From Locusta migratoria (taxonomy: Eukaryota > Arthropoda > Insecta > Orthoptera > Acrididae), in assembly GCA_026315105.1 (NCBI GenBank), contig JAOYRU010000070.1, positions 207,752 to 271,751 on the forward strand: a DNA stretch of 64,000 nt, read 5' to 3'. The notes below the pieces were generated by a model. The model saw nothing but the letters and a program-made list of their open reading frames with translations, made no database searches and was not told the origin of the DNA. Shown here in pieces: positions 24,202 to 38,255 of this stretch; within the stretch, counting starts at the first letter, position 1; each line of letters opens with the position of its first letter. Position numbers and translations under genes: made by a program.

Positions 24202-25552
24202 ACTAGTCGCCACTGCAGCTCCCTTATATAATAATGAGAGCGTTTGCAGGGAAACGCACAATAATGCAAATAACGAAATAAATGCAAATTTCTCTTTTAA
24301 ATAGTTTTTTATTATCATGTACTACCATTTTAGAGGTCAATCACATTGCTGACTAGTCGCCACTGCAGCTCCCTTATATAATAATGAGAGCGTTTGCAGG
24401 GAAACGCACAATAATGCAAATAAAGAAATAAATGCAAATTTCTCTTTTAAATAGTTTTTTATTATCATGTACTACCATTTTAGAGGTCAATCACATTGCT
24501 GACTAGTCGCCACTGCAGCTCCCTTATATAATAATGAGAGCGTTTGCAGGGAAACGCACAATAATGCAAATAACGAAATAAATGCAAATTTCTCTTTTAA
24601 ATAGTTTTTTATTATCATGTACTACCATTTTAGAGGTCAATCACATTGCTGACTAGTCGCCACTGCAGCTCCCTTATATAATAATGAGAGCGTTTGCAGG
24701 GAAACGCACAATAATGCAAATAACGAAATAAATGCAAATTTCTCTTTTAAATAGTTTTTTATTATCATGTACTACCATTTTAGAGGTCAATCACATTGCT
24801 GACTAGTCGCCACTGCAGCTCCCTTATATAATAATGAGAGCGTTTGCAGGGAAACGCACAATAATGCAAATAACGAAATAAATGCAAATTTCTCTTTTAA
24901 ATAGTTTTTTATTATCATGTACTACCATTTTAGAGGTCAATCACATTGCTGACTAGGCGCCACTGCAGCTCCCTTATATAATAATGAGAGCGTTTGCAGG
25001 GAAACGCACAATAATGCAAATAAAGAAATAAATGCAAATTTCTCTTTTAAATAGTTTTTTATTATCATGTACTACCATTTTAGAGGTCAGTCACATTGCT
25101 GACTAGTCGCCACTGCAGCTCCCTTATATAATAATGAGAGCGTTTGCAGGGAAACGCACAATAATGCAAATAACGAAATAAATGCAAATTTCTCTTTTAA
25201 ATAGTTTTTTATTATCATGTACTACCATTTTAGAGGTCAATCACATCGCTGACTAGTCGCCACTGCAGCTACCTTATATAATAATGAGAGCGTTTGCAGG
25301 GAAACGCACAATAATGCAAATAACGAAATAAATGCAAATTTCTCTTTTAAATAGTTTTTTATTATCATGTACTACCATTTTAGAGGTCAATCACATTGCT
25401 GACTAGTCGCCACTGCAGCTCCCTTATATAATAATGAGAGCGTTTGCAGGGAAACGCACAATAATGCAAATAAGGAAATAAATGCAAATTTCTCTTTTAA
25501 ATAGTTTTTTATTATCATGTACTACCATTTTAGAGGTCAATCACTTCGCAGG
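24202..25552 (+). repeat. Short satellite block: 9 units of 150 bp
   Basis: The block shares ordered variants with the end of the 21028-22827 block: GACTAGGCGCC (near 22229 and 24953), GGTCAGTCAC (near 22362 and 25086), CATCGCTGAC with GCAGCTACC (near 22521 and 25244) and AATAAGGAAAT (near 22747 and 25470). The short and long blocks were therefore duplicated together, with a period of about 2.72 kb. Confidence 0.85.
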
Positions 25553-27122
25553 ACTAGTCGCCAGTGCAGCTCACTGCCCTCCAGCGTCCATTCTGTCGTC
25601 TGTATAGGCTCCCAGGTTCCTTATATAGTAATGAGAGCGTTTGCAGGGAAACGTACAATAATGCAAATAACGAAGTAAATGCAAATTTCCCTTTTAAATA
25701 GTTTTTTATTATCATGTACTACCATTTTAGAGGTCAATCACATTGCAGACTAGTCGCCAGTGCAGCTCACTGCCCTCCAGCGTCCATTCTGTCGTCTGTA
25801 TAGGCTCCCAGGATCCTTATATAGTAATGAGAGCGTTTGCAGGGAAACGCACAATAATGCAAATAACGAAATAAATGCAAATTTCGCTTTTAAATAGTTT
25901 TTTATTATCATGTACTACCATTTTAGAGGTCAATCACTTCGCAGACTAGTCGCCAGTGCAGCTCACTGCCCTCCAGCGTCCATTCTGTCGTCTGTATAGG
26001 CTCCCAGGTCCTTATATAGTAATGAGAGCGTTTGCAGGGAAACGCACAATAATGCAAATAACGAAATAAATGCAAATTTCTCTTTTAAATAGTTTTTTAT
26101 TATCATGTACTACCATTTTAGAGGTCAATCACTTCGCAGACTAGTCGCCAGTGCAGCTCACTGCCCTCCAGCGTCCATTCTGTCGTCTGTATAGTCTCCC
26201 AGGGGTCCTTATATAGTAATGAGAGCGTTTGCAGGGGAAACGCACAATAATGCAAATAACGAAATAAATGCAAATTTCTCTTTTAAATAGTTTTTTTATT
26301 ATCATGTACTACCATTTTAGAGGTCAATCACTTCGCAGACTAGTCGCCAGTGCAGCTCACTGCTCTCCAGCGTCCATTCTGTCGTCTGTATAGGCTCCCA
26401 GGTTCCTTATATAGTAATGAGAGCGTTTGCAGGGAAACGCACAATAATGCAAATAACGAAATAAGTGCAAATTTCTCTTTTAAATAGTTTTTTATTATCA
26501 TGTACTACCATTTTAGAGGTCAATCACATTGCAGACTAGTCGCCAGTGCAGCTCACTGCCCTCCAGCGTCCATTCTGTCGTCTGTATAGGCTCCCAGGGT
26601 CCTTATATAGTAATGAGAGCGTTTGCAGGGAAACGCACAATAATGCAAATAACGAAATAAATGCAAATTTCTCTTTTAAATAGTTTCTTATTATCATGTA
26701 CTACCATTTTAGAGGTCAATCACTTCGCAGACTAGTCGCCAGGGCAGCTCACTGCCCACCAGCGTCCATTCTGTCGTCTGTATAGGCTCCCAGGTTCCTT
26801 ATATAGTAATGGGAGCGTTTGCAGGGAAACGCACAATAATGCAAATAACGAAATAAATGCAAATTTCTCTTTTAAATAGTTTTTTATTATCATGTACTAC
26901 CATTTTAGAGGTCAATCACTTCGCAGACTAGTCGCCAGTGCAGCTCACTGCCCTCCAGCGTCCATTCTGTCGTCTGTATAGGCTCCCAGGGTCCTTATAT
27001 AGTAATGAGAGCGTTTGCAGGGAAACGCACAATAATGCAAATAGCGAAATAAATGCAAATTTCTCTTTTAAATAGTTTTTTATTATCATGTACTACCATT
27101 TTAGAGGTCAGTCACATTGCTG
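25553..27122 (+). repeat. Long satellite block, copy 2 of the 7-unit block plus one unit
   Basis: Eight units (anchors 25553, 25749, 25945, 26140, 26339, 26535, 26731, 26927). The variant series matches 22828-24201. One unit is 199 bp through added bases (CCCAGGGGTCC, GCAGGGGAAAC and one extra T), which look like recent small insertions or assembly noise in homopolymers. Confidence 0.85.
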
Positions 27123-27272
27123 ACTAGTCGCCACTGCAGCTCCCTTATATAATAATGAGAGCGTTTGCAGGGAAACGCACAATAATGCAAATAAAGAAAT
27201 AAATGAAAATTTCTCTTTTAAATAGTTTTTTATTATCATGTACTACCATTTTAGAGGTCAATCACTTCGCAG
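27123..27272 (+). repeat. Single 150-bp unit between long blocks
   Basis: One short unit stands alone here. It carries GGTCAGTCAC just before its anchor and AATAAAGAAATAAATGAAAA, so it resembles units of the 22.2-22.4 kb and 25.0 kb short blocks. Confidence 0.85.
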
Positions 27273-29035
27273 ACTAGTCGCCAGTGCAGCTCACTGCCCT
27301 CCAGCGTCCATTCTGTCGTCTGTATAGGCTCCCAGGTTCCTTATATAGTAATGAGAGCGTTTGCAGGGAAACGTACAATAATGCAAATAACGAAGTAAAT
27401 GCAAATTTCCCTTTTAAATAGTTTTTTATTATCATGTACTACCATTTTAGAGGTCAATCACATTGCAGACTAGTCGCCAGTGCAGCTCACTGCCCTCCAG
27501 CGTCCATTCTGTCGTCTGTATAGGCTCCCAGGATCCTTATATAGTAATGAGAGCGTTTGCAGGGAAACGCACAATAATGCAAATAACGAAATAAATGCAA
27601 ATTTCGCTTTTAAATAGTTTTTTATTATCATGTACTACCATTTTAGAGGTCAATCACTTCGCAGACTAGTCGCCAGTGCAGCTCACTGCCCTCCAGCGTC
27701 CATTCTGTCGTCTGTATAGGCTCCCAGGTCCTTATATAGTAATGAGAGCGTTTGCAGGGAAACGCACAATAATGCAAATAACGAAATAAATGCAAATTTC
27801 TCTTTTAAATAGTTTTTTATTATCATGTACTACCATTTTAGAGGTCAATCACTTCGCAGACTAGTCGCCAGTGCAGCTCACTGCCCTCCAGCGTCCATTC
27901 TGTCGTCTGTATAGGCTCCCAGGGTCCTTATATAGTAATGAGAGCGTTTGCAGGGAAACGCACAATAATGCAAATAACGAAATAAATGCAAATTTCTCTT
28001 TTAAATAGTTTTTTATTATCATGTACTACCATTTTAGAGGTCAATCACTTCGCAGACTAGTCGCCAGTGCAGCTCACTGCTCTCCAGCGTCCATTCTGTC
28101 GTCTGTATAGGCTCCCAGGTTCCTTATATAGTAATGAGAGCGTTTGCAGGGAAACGCACAATAATGCAAATAACGAAATAAGTGCAAATTTCTCTTTTAA
28201 ATAGTTTTTTATTATCATGTACTACCATTTTAGAGGTCAATCACATTGCAGACTAGTCGCCAGTGCAGCTCACTGCCCTCCAGCGTCCATTCTGTCGTCT
28301 GTATAGGCTCCCAGGGTCCTTATATAGTAATGAGAGCGTTTGCAGGGAAACGCACAATAATGCAAATAACGAAATAAATGCAAATTTCTCTTTTAAATAG
28401 TTTCTTATTATCATGTACTACCATTTTAGAGGTCAATCACTTCGCAGACTAGTCGCCAGGGCAGCTCACTGCCCTCCAGCGTCCATTCTGTCGTCTGTAT
28501 AGGCTCCCAGGTTCCTTATATAGTAATGGGAGCGTTTGCAGGGAAACGCACAATAATGCAAATAACGAAATAAATGCAAATTTCTCTTTTAAATAGTTTT
28601 TTATTATCATGTACTACCATTTTAGAGGTCAATCACTTCGCAGACTAGTCGCCAGTGCAGCTCACTGCCCTCCAGCGTCCATTCTGTCGTCTGTATAGGC
28701 TCCCAGGGTCCTTATATAGTAATGAGAGCGTTTGCAGGGAAACGCACAATAATGCAAATAACGAAATAAATGCAAATTTCTCTTTTAAATAGTTTTTTAT
28801 TATCATGTACTACCATTTTAGAGGTCAATCACTTCGCAGACTAGTCGCCAGTGCAGCTCACTGCCCTCCAGCGTCCATTCTGTCGTCTGTATAGGCTCCC
28901 AGGGTCCTTATATAATAATGAGGGCGTTTGCAGGGAAACGCACAATAATGCAAATAACGAAATAAATGCAAATTTCTCTTTTAAATAGTTTTTTATTATC
29001 ATGTACTACCATTTTAGAGGTCAATCACATTGCTG
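27273..29035 (+). repeat. Long satellite block, copy 3 of the 7-unit block plus two units
   Basis: Nine units (27273, 27469, 27665, 27860, 28056, 28252, 28448, 28644, 28840) repeat the ordered variants of copies 1 and 2. The last unit has the long left part but the short-type TATAATAATGAGGG right part, so it is a hybrid at the border of the next short block. Confidence 0.85.
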
Positions 29036-32000
29036 ACTAGACGCCACTGCAGCTCCCTTATATAATAATGAGAGCCTTTGCAGGGAAACGCACAATAATG
29101 CAAATAACGAAAAAAATGCAAATTTCTCTTTTAAATAGTTTTTTATTATCATGTACTACCATTTTAGAGGTCAATCACATTGCTGACTAGTCGCCACTGC
29201 AGCTCCCTTATATAATAATGAGAGCGTTTGCAGGGAAACGCACAATAATGCAAATAACGAAATAAATGCAAATTTCTCTTTTAAATAGTTTTTTATTATC
29301 ATGTACTACCATTTTAGAGGTCAATCACATTGCTGACTAGTCGCCACTGCAGCTCCCTTATATAATAATGAGAGCGTTTGCAGGGAAACGCACAATAATG
29401 CAAATAACGAAATAAATGCAAATTTCTCTTTTAAATAGTTTTTTATTATCATGTACTACCATTTTAGAGGTCAATCACATTGCTGACTAGTCGCCACTGC
29501 AGCTCCCTTATATAATAATGAGAGCGTTTGCAGGGAAACGCACAATAATGCAAATAAGGAAATAAATGCAAATTTCTCTTTTAAATAGTTTTTTATTATC
29601 ATGTACTACCATTTTAGAGGTCAATCACATTGCTGACTAGTCGCCACTGCAGCTCCCTTATATAATAATGAGAGCGTTTGCAGGGAAACGCACAATAATG
29701 CAAATAACGAAATAAATGCAAATTTCTCTTTTAAATAGTTTTTTATTATCATGTACTACCATTTTAGAGGTCAATCACATTGCTGACTAGTCGCCACTGC
29801 AGCTCCCTTATATAATAATGAGAGCGTTTGCAGGGAAACGCACAATAATGCAAATAAGGAAATAAATGCAAATTTCTCTTTTAAATAGTTTTTTATTATC
29901 ATGTACTACCATTTTAGAGATCAATCACATTGCTGACTAGTCGCCACTGCAGCTCCCTTATATAATAATGAGAGCGTTTGCAGGGAAACGCACAATAATG
30001 CAAATAACGAAATAAATGCAAATTTCTCTTTTAAATAGTTTTTTATTATCATGTACTACCATTTTAGAGGTCAATCACATTGCTGACTAGTCGCCACTGC
30101 AGCTCCCTTATATAATAATGAGAGCGTTTGCAGGGAAACGCACAATAATGCAAATAACGAAATAAATGCAAATTTCTCTTTTAAATAGTTTTTTATTATC
30201 ATGTACTACCATTTTAGAGGTCAATCACATTGCTGACTAGTCGCCACTGCAGCTCCCTTATATAATAATGAGAGCGTTTGCAGGGAAACGCACAATAATG
30301 CAAATAACGAAATAAATGCAAATTTCTCTTTTAAATAGTTTTTTATTATCATGTACTACCATTTTAGAGGTCAATCACATTGCTGACTAGTCGCCACTGC
30401 AGCTCCCTTATATAATAATGAGAGCGTTTGCAGGGAAACGCACAATAATGCAAATAACGAAATAAATGCAAATTTCTCTTTTAAATAGTTTTTTATTATC
30501 ATGTACTACCATTTTAGAGGTCAATCACATTGCTGACTAGTCGCCACTGCAGCTCCCTTATATAATAATGAGAGCGTTTGCAGGGAAACGCACAATAATG
30601 CAAATAAGGAAATAATGCAAATTTCTCTTTTAAATAGTTTTTTATTATCATGTACTACCATTTTAGAGGTCAATCACATTGCTGACTAGTCGCCACTGCA
30701 GCTCCCTTATATAATAATGAGAGCGTTTGCAGGGAAACGCACAATAATGCAAATAACGAAATAAATGCAAATTTCTCTTTTAAATAGTTTTTTATTATCA
30801 TGTACTACCATTTTAGAGGTCAATCACATTGCTGACTAGTCGCCACTGCAGCTCCCTTATATAATAATGAGAGCGTTTGCAGGGAAACGCACAATAATGC
30901 AAATAAGGAAATAAATGCAAATTTCTCTTTTAAATAGTTTTTTATTATCATGTACTACCATTTTAGAGATCAATCACATTGCTGACTAGTCGCCACTGCA
31001 GCTCCCTTATATAATAATGAGAGCGTTTGCAGGGAAACGCACAATAATGCAAATAACGAAATAAATGCAAATTTCTCTTTTAAATAGTTTTTTATTATCA
31101 TGTACTACCATTTTAGAGGTCAATCACATTGCTGACTAGTCGCCACTGCAGCTCCCTTATATAATAATGAGAGCGTTTGCAGGGAAACGCACAATAATGC
31201 AAATAACGAAATAAATGCAAATTTCTCTTTTAAATAGTTTTTTATTATCATGTACTACCATTTTAGAGGTCAATCACATTGCTGACTAGTCGCCACTGCA
31301 GCTCCCTTATATAATAATGAGAGCGTTTGCAGGGAAACGCACAATAATGCAAATAACGAAATAAATGCAAATTTCTCTTTTAAATAGTTTTTTATTATCA
31401 TGTACTACCATTTTAGAGGTCAATCACATTGCTGACTAGTCGCCACTGCAGCTCCCTTATATAATAATGAGAGCGTTTGCAGGGAAACGCACAATAATGC
31501 AAATAAGGAAATAAATGCAAATTTCTCTTTTAAATAGTTTTTTATTATCATGTACTACCATTTTAGAGGTCAATCACATTGCTGACTAGTCGCCACTGCA
31601 GCTCCCTTATATAATAATGAGAGCGTTTGCAGGGAAACGCACAATAATGCAAATAACGAAATAAATGCAAATTTCTCTTTTAAATAGTTTTTTATTATCA
31701 TGTACTACCATTTTAGAGGTCAATCACATTGCTGACTAGTCGCCACTGCAGCTCCCTTATATAATAATGAGAGCGTTTGCAGGGAAACGCACAATAATGC
31801 AAATAAGGAAATAAATGCAAATTTCTCTTTTAAATAGTTTTTTATTATCATGTACTACCATTTTAGAGATCAATCACATTGCTGACTAGTCGCCACTGCA
31901 GCTCCCTTATATAATAATGAGAGCGTTTGCAGGGAAACGCACAATAATGCAAATAACGAAATAAATGCAAATTTCTCTTTTAAATAGTTTTTTATTATCA

Positions 32001-34434
32001 TGTACTACCATTTTAGAGGTCAATCACATTGCTGACTAGTCGCCACTGCAGCTCCCTTATATAATAATGAGAGCGTTTGCAGGGAAACGCACAATAATGC
32101 AAATAACGAAATAAATGCAAATTTCTCTTTTAAATAGTTTTTTATTATCATGTACTACCATTTTAGAGGTCAATCACATTGCTGACTAGTCGCCACTGCA
32201 GCTCCCTTATATAATAATGAGAGCGTTTGCAGGGAAACGCACAATAATGCAAATAACGAAATAAATGCAAATTTCTCTTTTAAATAGTTTTTTATTATCA
32301 TGTACTACCATTTTAGAGGTCAATCACATTGCTGACTAGTCGCCACTGCAGCTCCCTTATATAATAATGAGAGCGTTTGCAGGGAAACGCACAATAATGC
32401 AAATAACGAAATAAATGCAAATTTCTCTTTTAAATAGTTTTTTATTATCATGTACTACCATTTTAGAGGTCAATCACATTGCTGACTAGACGCCACTGCA
32501 GCTCCCTTATATAATAATGAGAGCCTTTGCAGGGAAACGCACAATAATGCAAATAACGAAAAAAATGCAAATTTCTCTTTTAAATAGTTTTTTATTATCA
32601 TGTACTACCATTTTAGAGGTCAATCACATTGCTGACTAGTCGCCTCTGCAGCTCCCTTATATAATAATGAGAGCGTTTGCAGGGAAACGCACAATAATGC
32701 AAATAACGAAATAAATGCAAATTTCTCTTTTAAATAGTTTTTTATTATCATGTACTACCATTTTAGAGGTCAATCACATTGCTGACTAGTCGCCACTGCA
32801 GCTCCCTTATATAATAATGAGAGCGTTTGCAGGGAAACGCACAATAATGCAAATAACGAAATAAATGCAAATTTCTCTTTTAAATAGTTTTTTATTATCA
32901 TGTACTACCATTTTAGAGGTCAATCACATTGCTGACTAGTCGCCACTGCAGCTCCCTTATATAATAATGAGAGCGTTTGCAGGGAAACGCACAATAATGC
33001 AAATAAGGAAATAAATGCAAATTTATCTTTTAAATAGTTTTTTATTATCATGTACTACCATTTTAGAGGTCAATCACATTGCTGACTAGTCGCCACTGCA
33101 GCTCCCTTATATAATAATGAGAGCGTTTGCAGGGAAACGCACAATAATGCAAATAACGAAATAAATGCAAATTTCTCTTTTAAATAGTTTTTTATTATCA
33201 TGTACTACCATTTTAGAGGTCAATCACATTGCTGACTAGTCGCCACTGCAGCTCCCTTATATAATAATGAGAGCGTTTGCAGGGAAACGCACAATAATGC
33301 AAATAACGAAATAAATGCAAATTTCTCTTTTAAATAGTTTTTTATTATCATGTACTACCATTTTAGAGGTCAATCACATTGCTGACTAGTCGCCACTGCA
33401 GCTCCCTTATATAATAATGAGAGCGTTTGCAGGGAAACGCACAATAATGCAAATAACGAAATAAATGCAAATTTCTCTTTTAAATAGTTTTTTATTATCA
33501 TGTACTACCATTTTAGAGGTCAATCACATTGCTGACTAGTCGCCACTGCAGCTCCCTTATATAATAATGAGAGCGTTTTCAGGGAAACGCACAATAATGC
33601 AAATAAGGAAATAAATGCAAATTTCTCTTTTAAATAGTTTTTTATTATCATGTACTACCATTTTAGAGGTCAATCACATTGCTGACTAGTCGCCACTGCA
33701 GCTCCCTTATATAATAATGAGAGCGTTTGCAGGGAAACGCACAATAATGCAAATAAGGAAATAAATGCAAATTTCTCTTTTAAATAGTTTTTTATTATCA
33801 TGTACTACCATTTTAGAGATCAATCACATTGCTGACTAGTCGCCACTGCAGCTCCCTTATATAATAATGAGAGCGTTTGCAGGGAAACGCACAATAATGC
33901 AAATAACGAAATAAATGCATATTTCTCTTTTAAATAGTTTTTTATTATCATGTACTACCATTTTAGAGGTCAATCACATTGCTGACTAGTCGCCACTGCA
34001 GCTCCCTTATATAATAATGAGAGCGTTTGCAGGGAAACGCACAATAATGCAAATAACGAAATAAATGCAAATTTCTCTTTTAAATAGTTTTTTATTATCA
34101 TGTACTACCATTTTAGAGGTCAATCACATTGCTGACTAGTCGCCACTGCAGCTCCCTTATATAATAATGAGAGCGTTTGCAGGGAAACGCACAATAATGC
34201 AAATAACGAAATAAATGCAAATTTCTCTTTTAAATAGTTTTTTATTATCATGTACTACCATTTTAGAGGTCAATCACATTGCTGACTAGTCGCCACTGCA
34301 GCTCCCTTATATAATAATGAGAGCGTTTGCAGGGAAACGCACAATAATGCAAATAACGAAATAAATTCAAATTTCTCTTTTAAATAGTTTTTTATTATCA
34401 TGTACTACCATTTTAGAGGTGAATCACTTCGCAG
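29036..34434 (+). repeat. Largest short satellite block: 36 units of 150 bp
   Basis: The length is 36 x 150 minus one base; one unit lacks a base (GGAAATAATGC near 30607). Internal duplications are visible. The rare pair AATAAGGAAAT followed by GAGATCAATC occurs at about 29857/29920, 30905/30969, 31805/31869 and 33755/33819. The unit with ACTAGACGCC, GAGCCTTTGC and CGAAAAAAATG at 29036 recurs at 32485, 23 units later. Confidence 0.93.
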
Positions 34435-37400
34435 ACTAGTCGCCAGTGCAGCTCACTGCCCTCCAGCGTCCATTCTGTCGTCTGTATAGGCTCCCTGGTT
34501 CATTATATAGTAATGAGAGCGTTTGCAGGGAAACGTATAATAATTCAAATAACGAAATAAATGCAAATTTCTCTTTTAAATAGTTTTTTATTATCATGTA
34601 CTACCATTTTAGAGGTCAATCACATTGCAGACTAGTCGCCAGTGCAGCTCACTGCCCTCCAGCGTCCATTCTGTTGTATGTATAGGCTCCCAGGATCCTT
34701 ATATAGTAATGAGAGCGTTTGCAGGGAAACGCACAATAATGCAAATAACGAAATAAATGCAAATTTCGCTTTTAAATAGTTTTTTATTATCATGTACTAC
34801 CATTTTAGAGGTCAATCACTTCGCAGACTAGTCGCCAGTGCAGCTCACTGCCTTCCAGCGTCCATTCTGTCGTCTGTATAGGCTCCCAGGGTCCTTATAT
34901 AGTAATGAGAGCCTTTGCAGGGAAACGCACAATAATGCAAATAACGAAATAAATGCAAATTTCTCTTTTAAATAGTTTTTTATTATCATGTACTACCATT
35001 TTAGAGGTCAATCACATTGCTGACTAGTCGCCACTGCAGCTCCCTTATATAATAATGAGAGCGTTTGCAGGGAAACGCACAATAATGCAAATAACGAAAT
35101 AAATGCAAATTTCTCTTTTAAATAGTTTTTTATTATCATGTACTACCATTTTAGAGGTCAATCACTTCGCAGACTAGTCGCCAGTGCAGCTCACTGCCCT
35201 CCAGCGTCCATTCTGTCGTCTGTATAGGCTCCCAGGGTCCTTATATAGTAATGAGAGCGTTTGCAGGGAAACGCACAATAATGCAAATAACGAAATAAAT
35301 GCAAATTTCTCTTTTAAATAGTTTTTTATTAACATGTACTACCATTTTAGCGGTCAATCACATTGTTGACTAGTCGCCACTGCAGCTCACTGCCCTCCAG
35401 CGTCCATTCTGTCGTCTGTATAGGCTCCCAGGGTCCTTATATAGTAATGAGAGCCTTTGCAGGGAAACGCACAAAAATGCAAATAACGAAATAAATGCAA
35501 ATTTCTCTTTTAAATAGTTTTTTATTATCATGTACTACCATTTTAGAGGTCAATCACTTCGCAGACTAGTCGCCAGTGCAGCTCACTGCCCTCCAGCGTC
35601 CATTCTGTCGTCTGTATAGGCTCCCAGGGTCCTTATATAGTAATGACAGCCTTTGCAGGGAAACGCACAATAATGCAAATAACGAAATAAATGCAAATTT
35701 CTCTTTTAAATAGTTTTTTATTATCATGTACTACCATTTTAGAGGTCAATCACATTGCTGACTAGTCGCCACTGCAGCTCACTGCCTCCAGCGTCCATTC
35801 TGTCCTCTGTATAGGCTCCCAGGGTCCTTATATAGTAATGAGAGCGTTTGCAGGGAAACGCACAATAATGAAAATAACGAAATAAATGCAAATTTCTCTT
35901 TTAAATAGTTTTTTATTATCTTGTACTACCATTTTAGAGGTCAATCACTTCGCAGACTAGTCGCCAGTGCAGCTCACTGCCCTCCAGCGTCCATTCTGTC
36001 GTCTGTATAGGCTCCCAGGGTCCTTATATAGTAATGAGAGCGTTTGCAGGGAAACGCACAATAATGCAAATAACGAAATAAATGCAAATTTCTCTTTTAA
36101 ATAGTTTTTTATTAACATGTACTACCATTTTAGCGGTCAATCACATTGCTGACTAGTCGCCACTGCAGCTCACTGCCCTCCAGCGTCCATTCTGTCGTCT
36201 GTATAGGCTCCCAGGGTCCTTATATAGTAATGAGAGCGTTTGCAGGGAAACGCACAATAATGCAAATAACGAAATAAATGCAAATTTCTCTTTTAAATAG
36301 TTTTTTATTATCATGTACTACCATTTTAGCGGTCAATCACATTGTTGACTAGTCGCCACTGCAGCTCACTGCCCTCCAGCGTCCATTCTGTCGTCTGTAT
36401 AGGCTCCCAGGTTCCTTATATAGTAATGAGAGCGTTTGCAGGGAAACGCACAATAATGCAAATAACGAAATAAATGCAAATTTCTCTTTTAAATAGTTTT
36501 TTATTAACATGTACTACCATTTTAGCGGTCAATCACATTGCTGACTAGTCGCCACTGCAGCTCACTGCCCTCCAGCGTCCATTCTGTCGTCTGTATAGGC
36601 TCCCAGGGTCCTTATATAGTAATGAGAGCGTTTGCAGGGAAACGCACAATAATGCAAATAACGAAATAAATGCAAATTTCTCTTTTAAATAGTTTTTTAT
36701 TATCATGTACTACCATTTTAGAAGTCAATCACATTGCTGACTAGTCGCCACTGCAGCTCCCTTATATAATAATGAGAGCCTTTGCAGGGAAACGCACAAT
36801 AATGCAAATAACGAAATAAATGCAAATTTCTCTTTTAAATAGTTTTTTATTATCATGTACTACCATTTTAGAGGTCAATCACTTCGCAGACTAGTCGCCA
36901 GTGCAGCTCACTGCCCTCCAGCGTCCATTCTGTCGTCTGTATAGGCTCCCAGGGTCCTTATATAGTAATGAGAGCGTTTGCAGGGAAACGCACAATAATG
37001 CAAATAACGAAATAAATGCAAATTTCTCTTTTAAATAGTTTTTTATTAACATGTACTACCATTTTAGCGGTCAATCACATTGTTGACTAGTCGCCACTGC
37101 AGCTCACTGCCCTCCAGCGTCCATTCTGTCATCTGTATAGGCTCCCAGGGTCCTTATATAGTAATGAGAACCTTTGCAGGGAAAAGCACAAAAATGCAAA
37201 TAACGAAATAAATGCAAATTTCTCTTTTAAATAGTTTTTTATTATCATGTACTACCATTTTAGAGGTCAATCACTTCGCAGACTAGTCGCCAGTGCAGCT
37301 CACTGCCCTCCAGCGTCCATTCTGTCGTCTGTATAGGCTCCCAGGGTCCTTATATAGTAATGACAGCCTTTGCAGGGAAACGCACAATAATGCAAATAAC

Positions 37401-38065
37401 GAAATAAATGCAAATTTCTCTTTTAAATAGTTTTTTATTATCAAGTACTACCATTTTAGAGGTCAATCACATTGCTGACTAGTCGCCACTGCAGCTCACT
37501 GCCTCCAGCGTCCATTCTGTCCTCTGTATAGGCTCCCAGGGTCCTTATATAGTAATGAGAGCGTTTGCAGGGAAACGCACAATACTGAAAATAACGAAAT
37601 AAATGCAAATTTCTCTTTTAAATAGTTTTTTATTATCATGTACTACCATTTTAGAGGTCAATCACTTCGCAGACTAGTCGCCAGTGCAGCTCACTGCCCT
37701 CTAGCGTCCATTCTGTCGTCTGTATAGGCTCCCAGGGTCCTTATATAGTAATGAGAGCGTTTGCAGGGAAACGCACAATAATGCAAATAACGAAATAAAT
37801 GCAAATTTCTCTTTTAAATAGTTTTTTTATTAACATGTACTACCATTTTAGCGGTCAATCACATTGCTGACTAGTCGCCACTGCAGCTCACTGCCCTCCA
37901 GCGTCCATTCTGTCGTCTGTATAGGCTCCCAGGGTCCTTATATAGTAATGAGAGCGTTTGCAGGGAAACGCACAATAATGCAAATAACGAAATAAATGCA
38001 AATTTCTCTTTTAAATAGTTTTTTATTATCATGTACTACCATTTTAGAGGTCAATCACTTCGCAG

Positions 38066-38255
38066 ACTAGTCGCCAGTGCAGCTCACTGCCCTCCAGCGT
38101 CCATTCTGTCGTCTGTATAGGCTCCCAGGGTCCTCATATAGTAATGAGAGCGTTTGCAGTGAAACGCACAATAATGCAAAAAAAAATGCAAATTTCTCTT
38201 TTAAATAGTTTTTTATTATCATGTACTACCGTTTTAGAGGGTAATCACATTGCTG
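38066..38255 (+). repeat. Long unit with a 6-bp loss between the octamers
   Basis: This unit is 190 bp. Around 38174-38193 the two octamers are drawn together by an A-run; the first reads ATGCAAAA and only the second ATGCAAAT (38186-38193) is intact. It is one of the few units in which the tandem octamer is broken. Confidence 0.75.
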
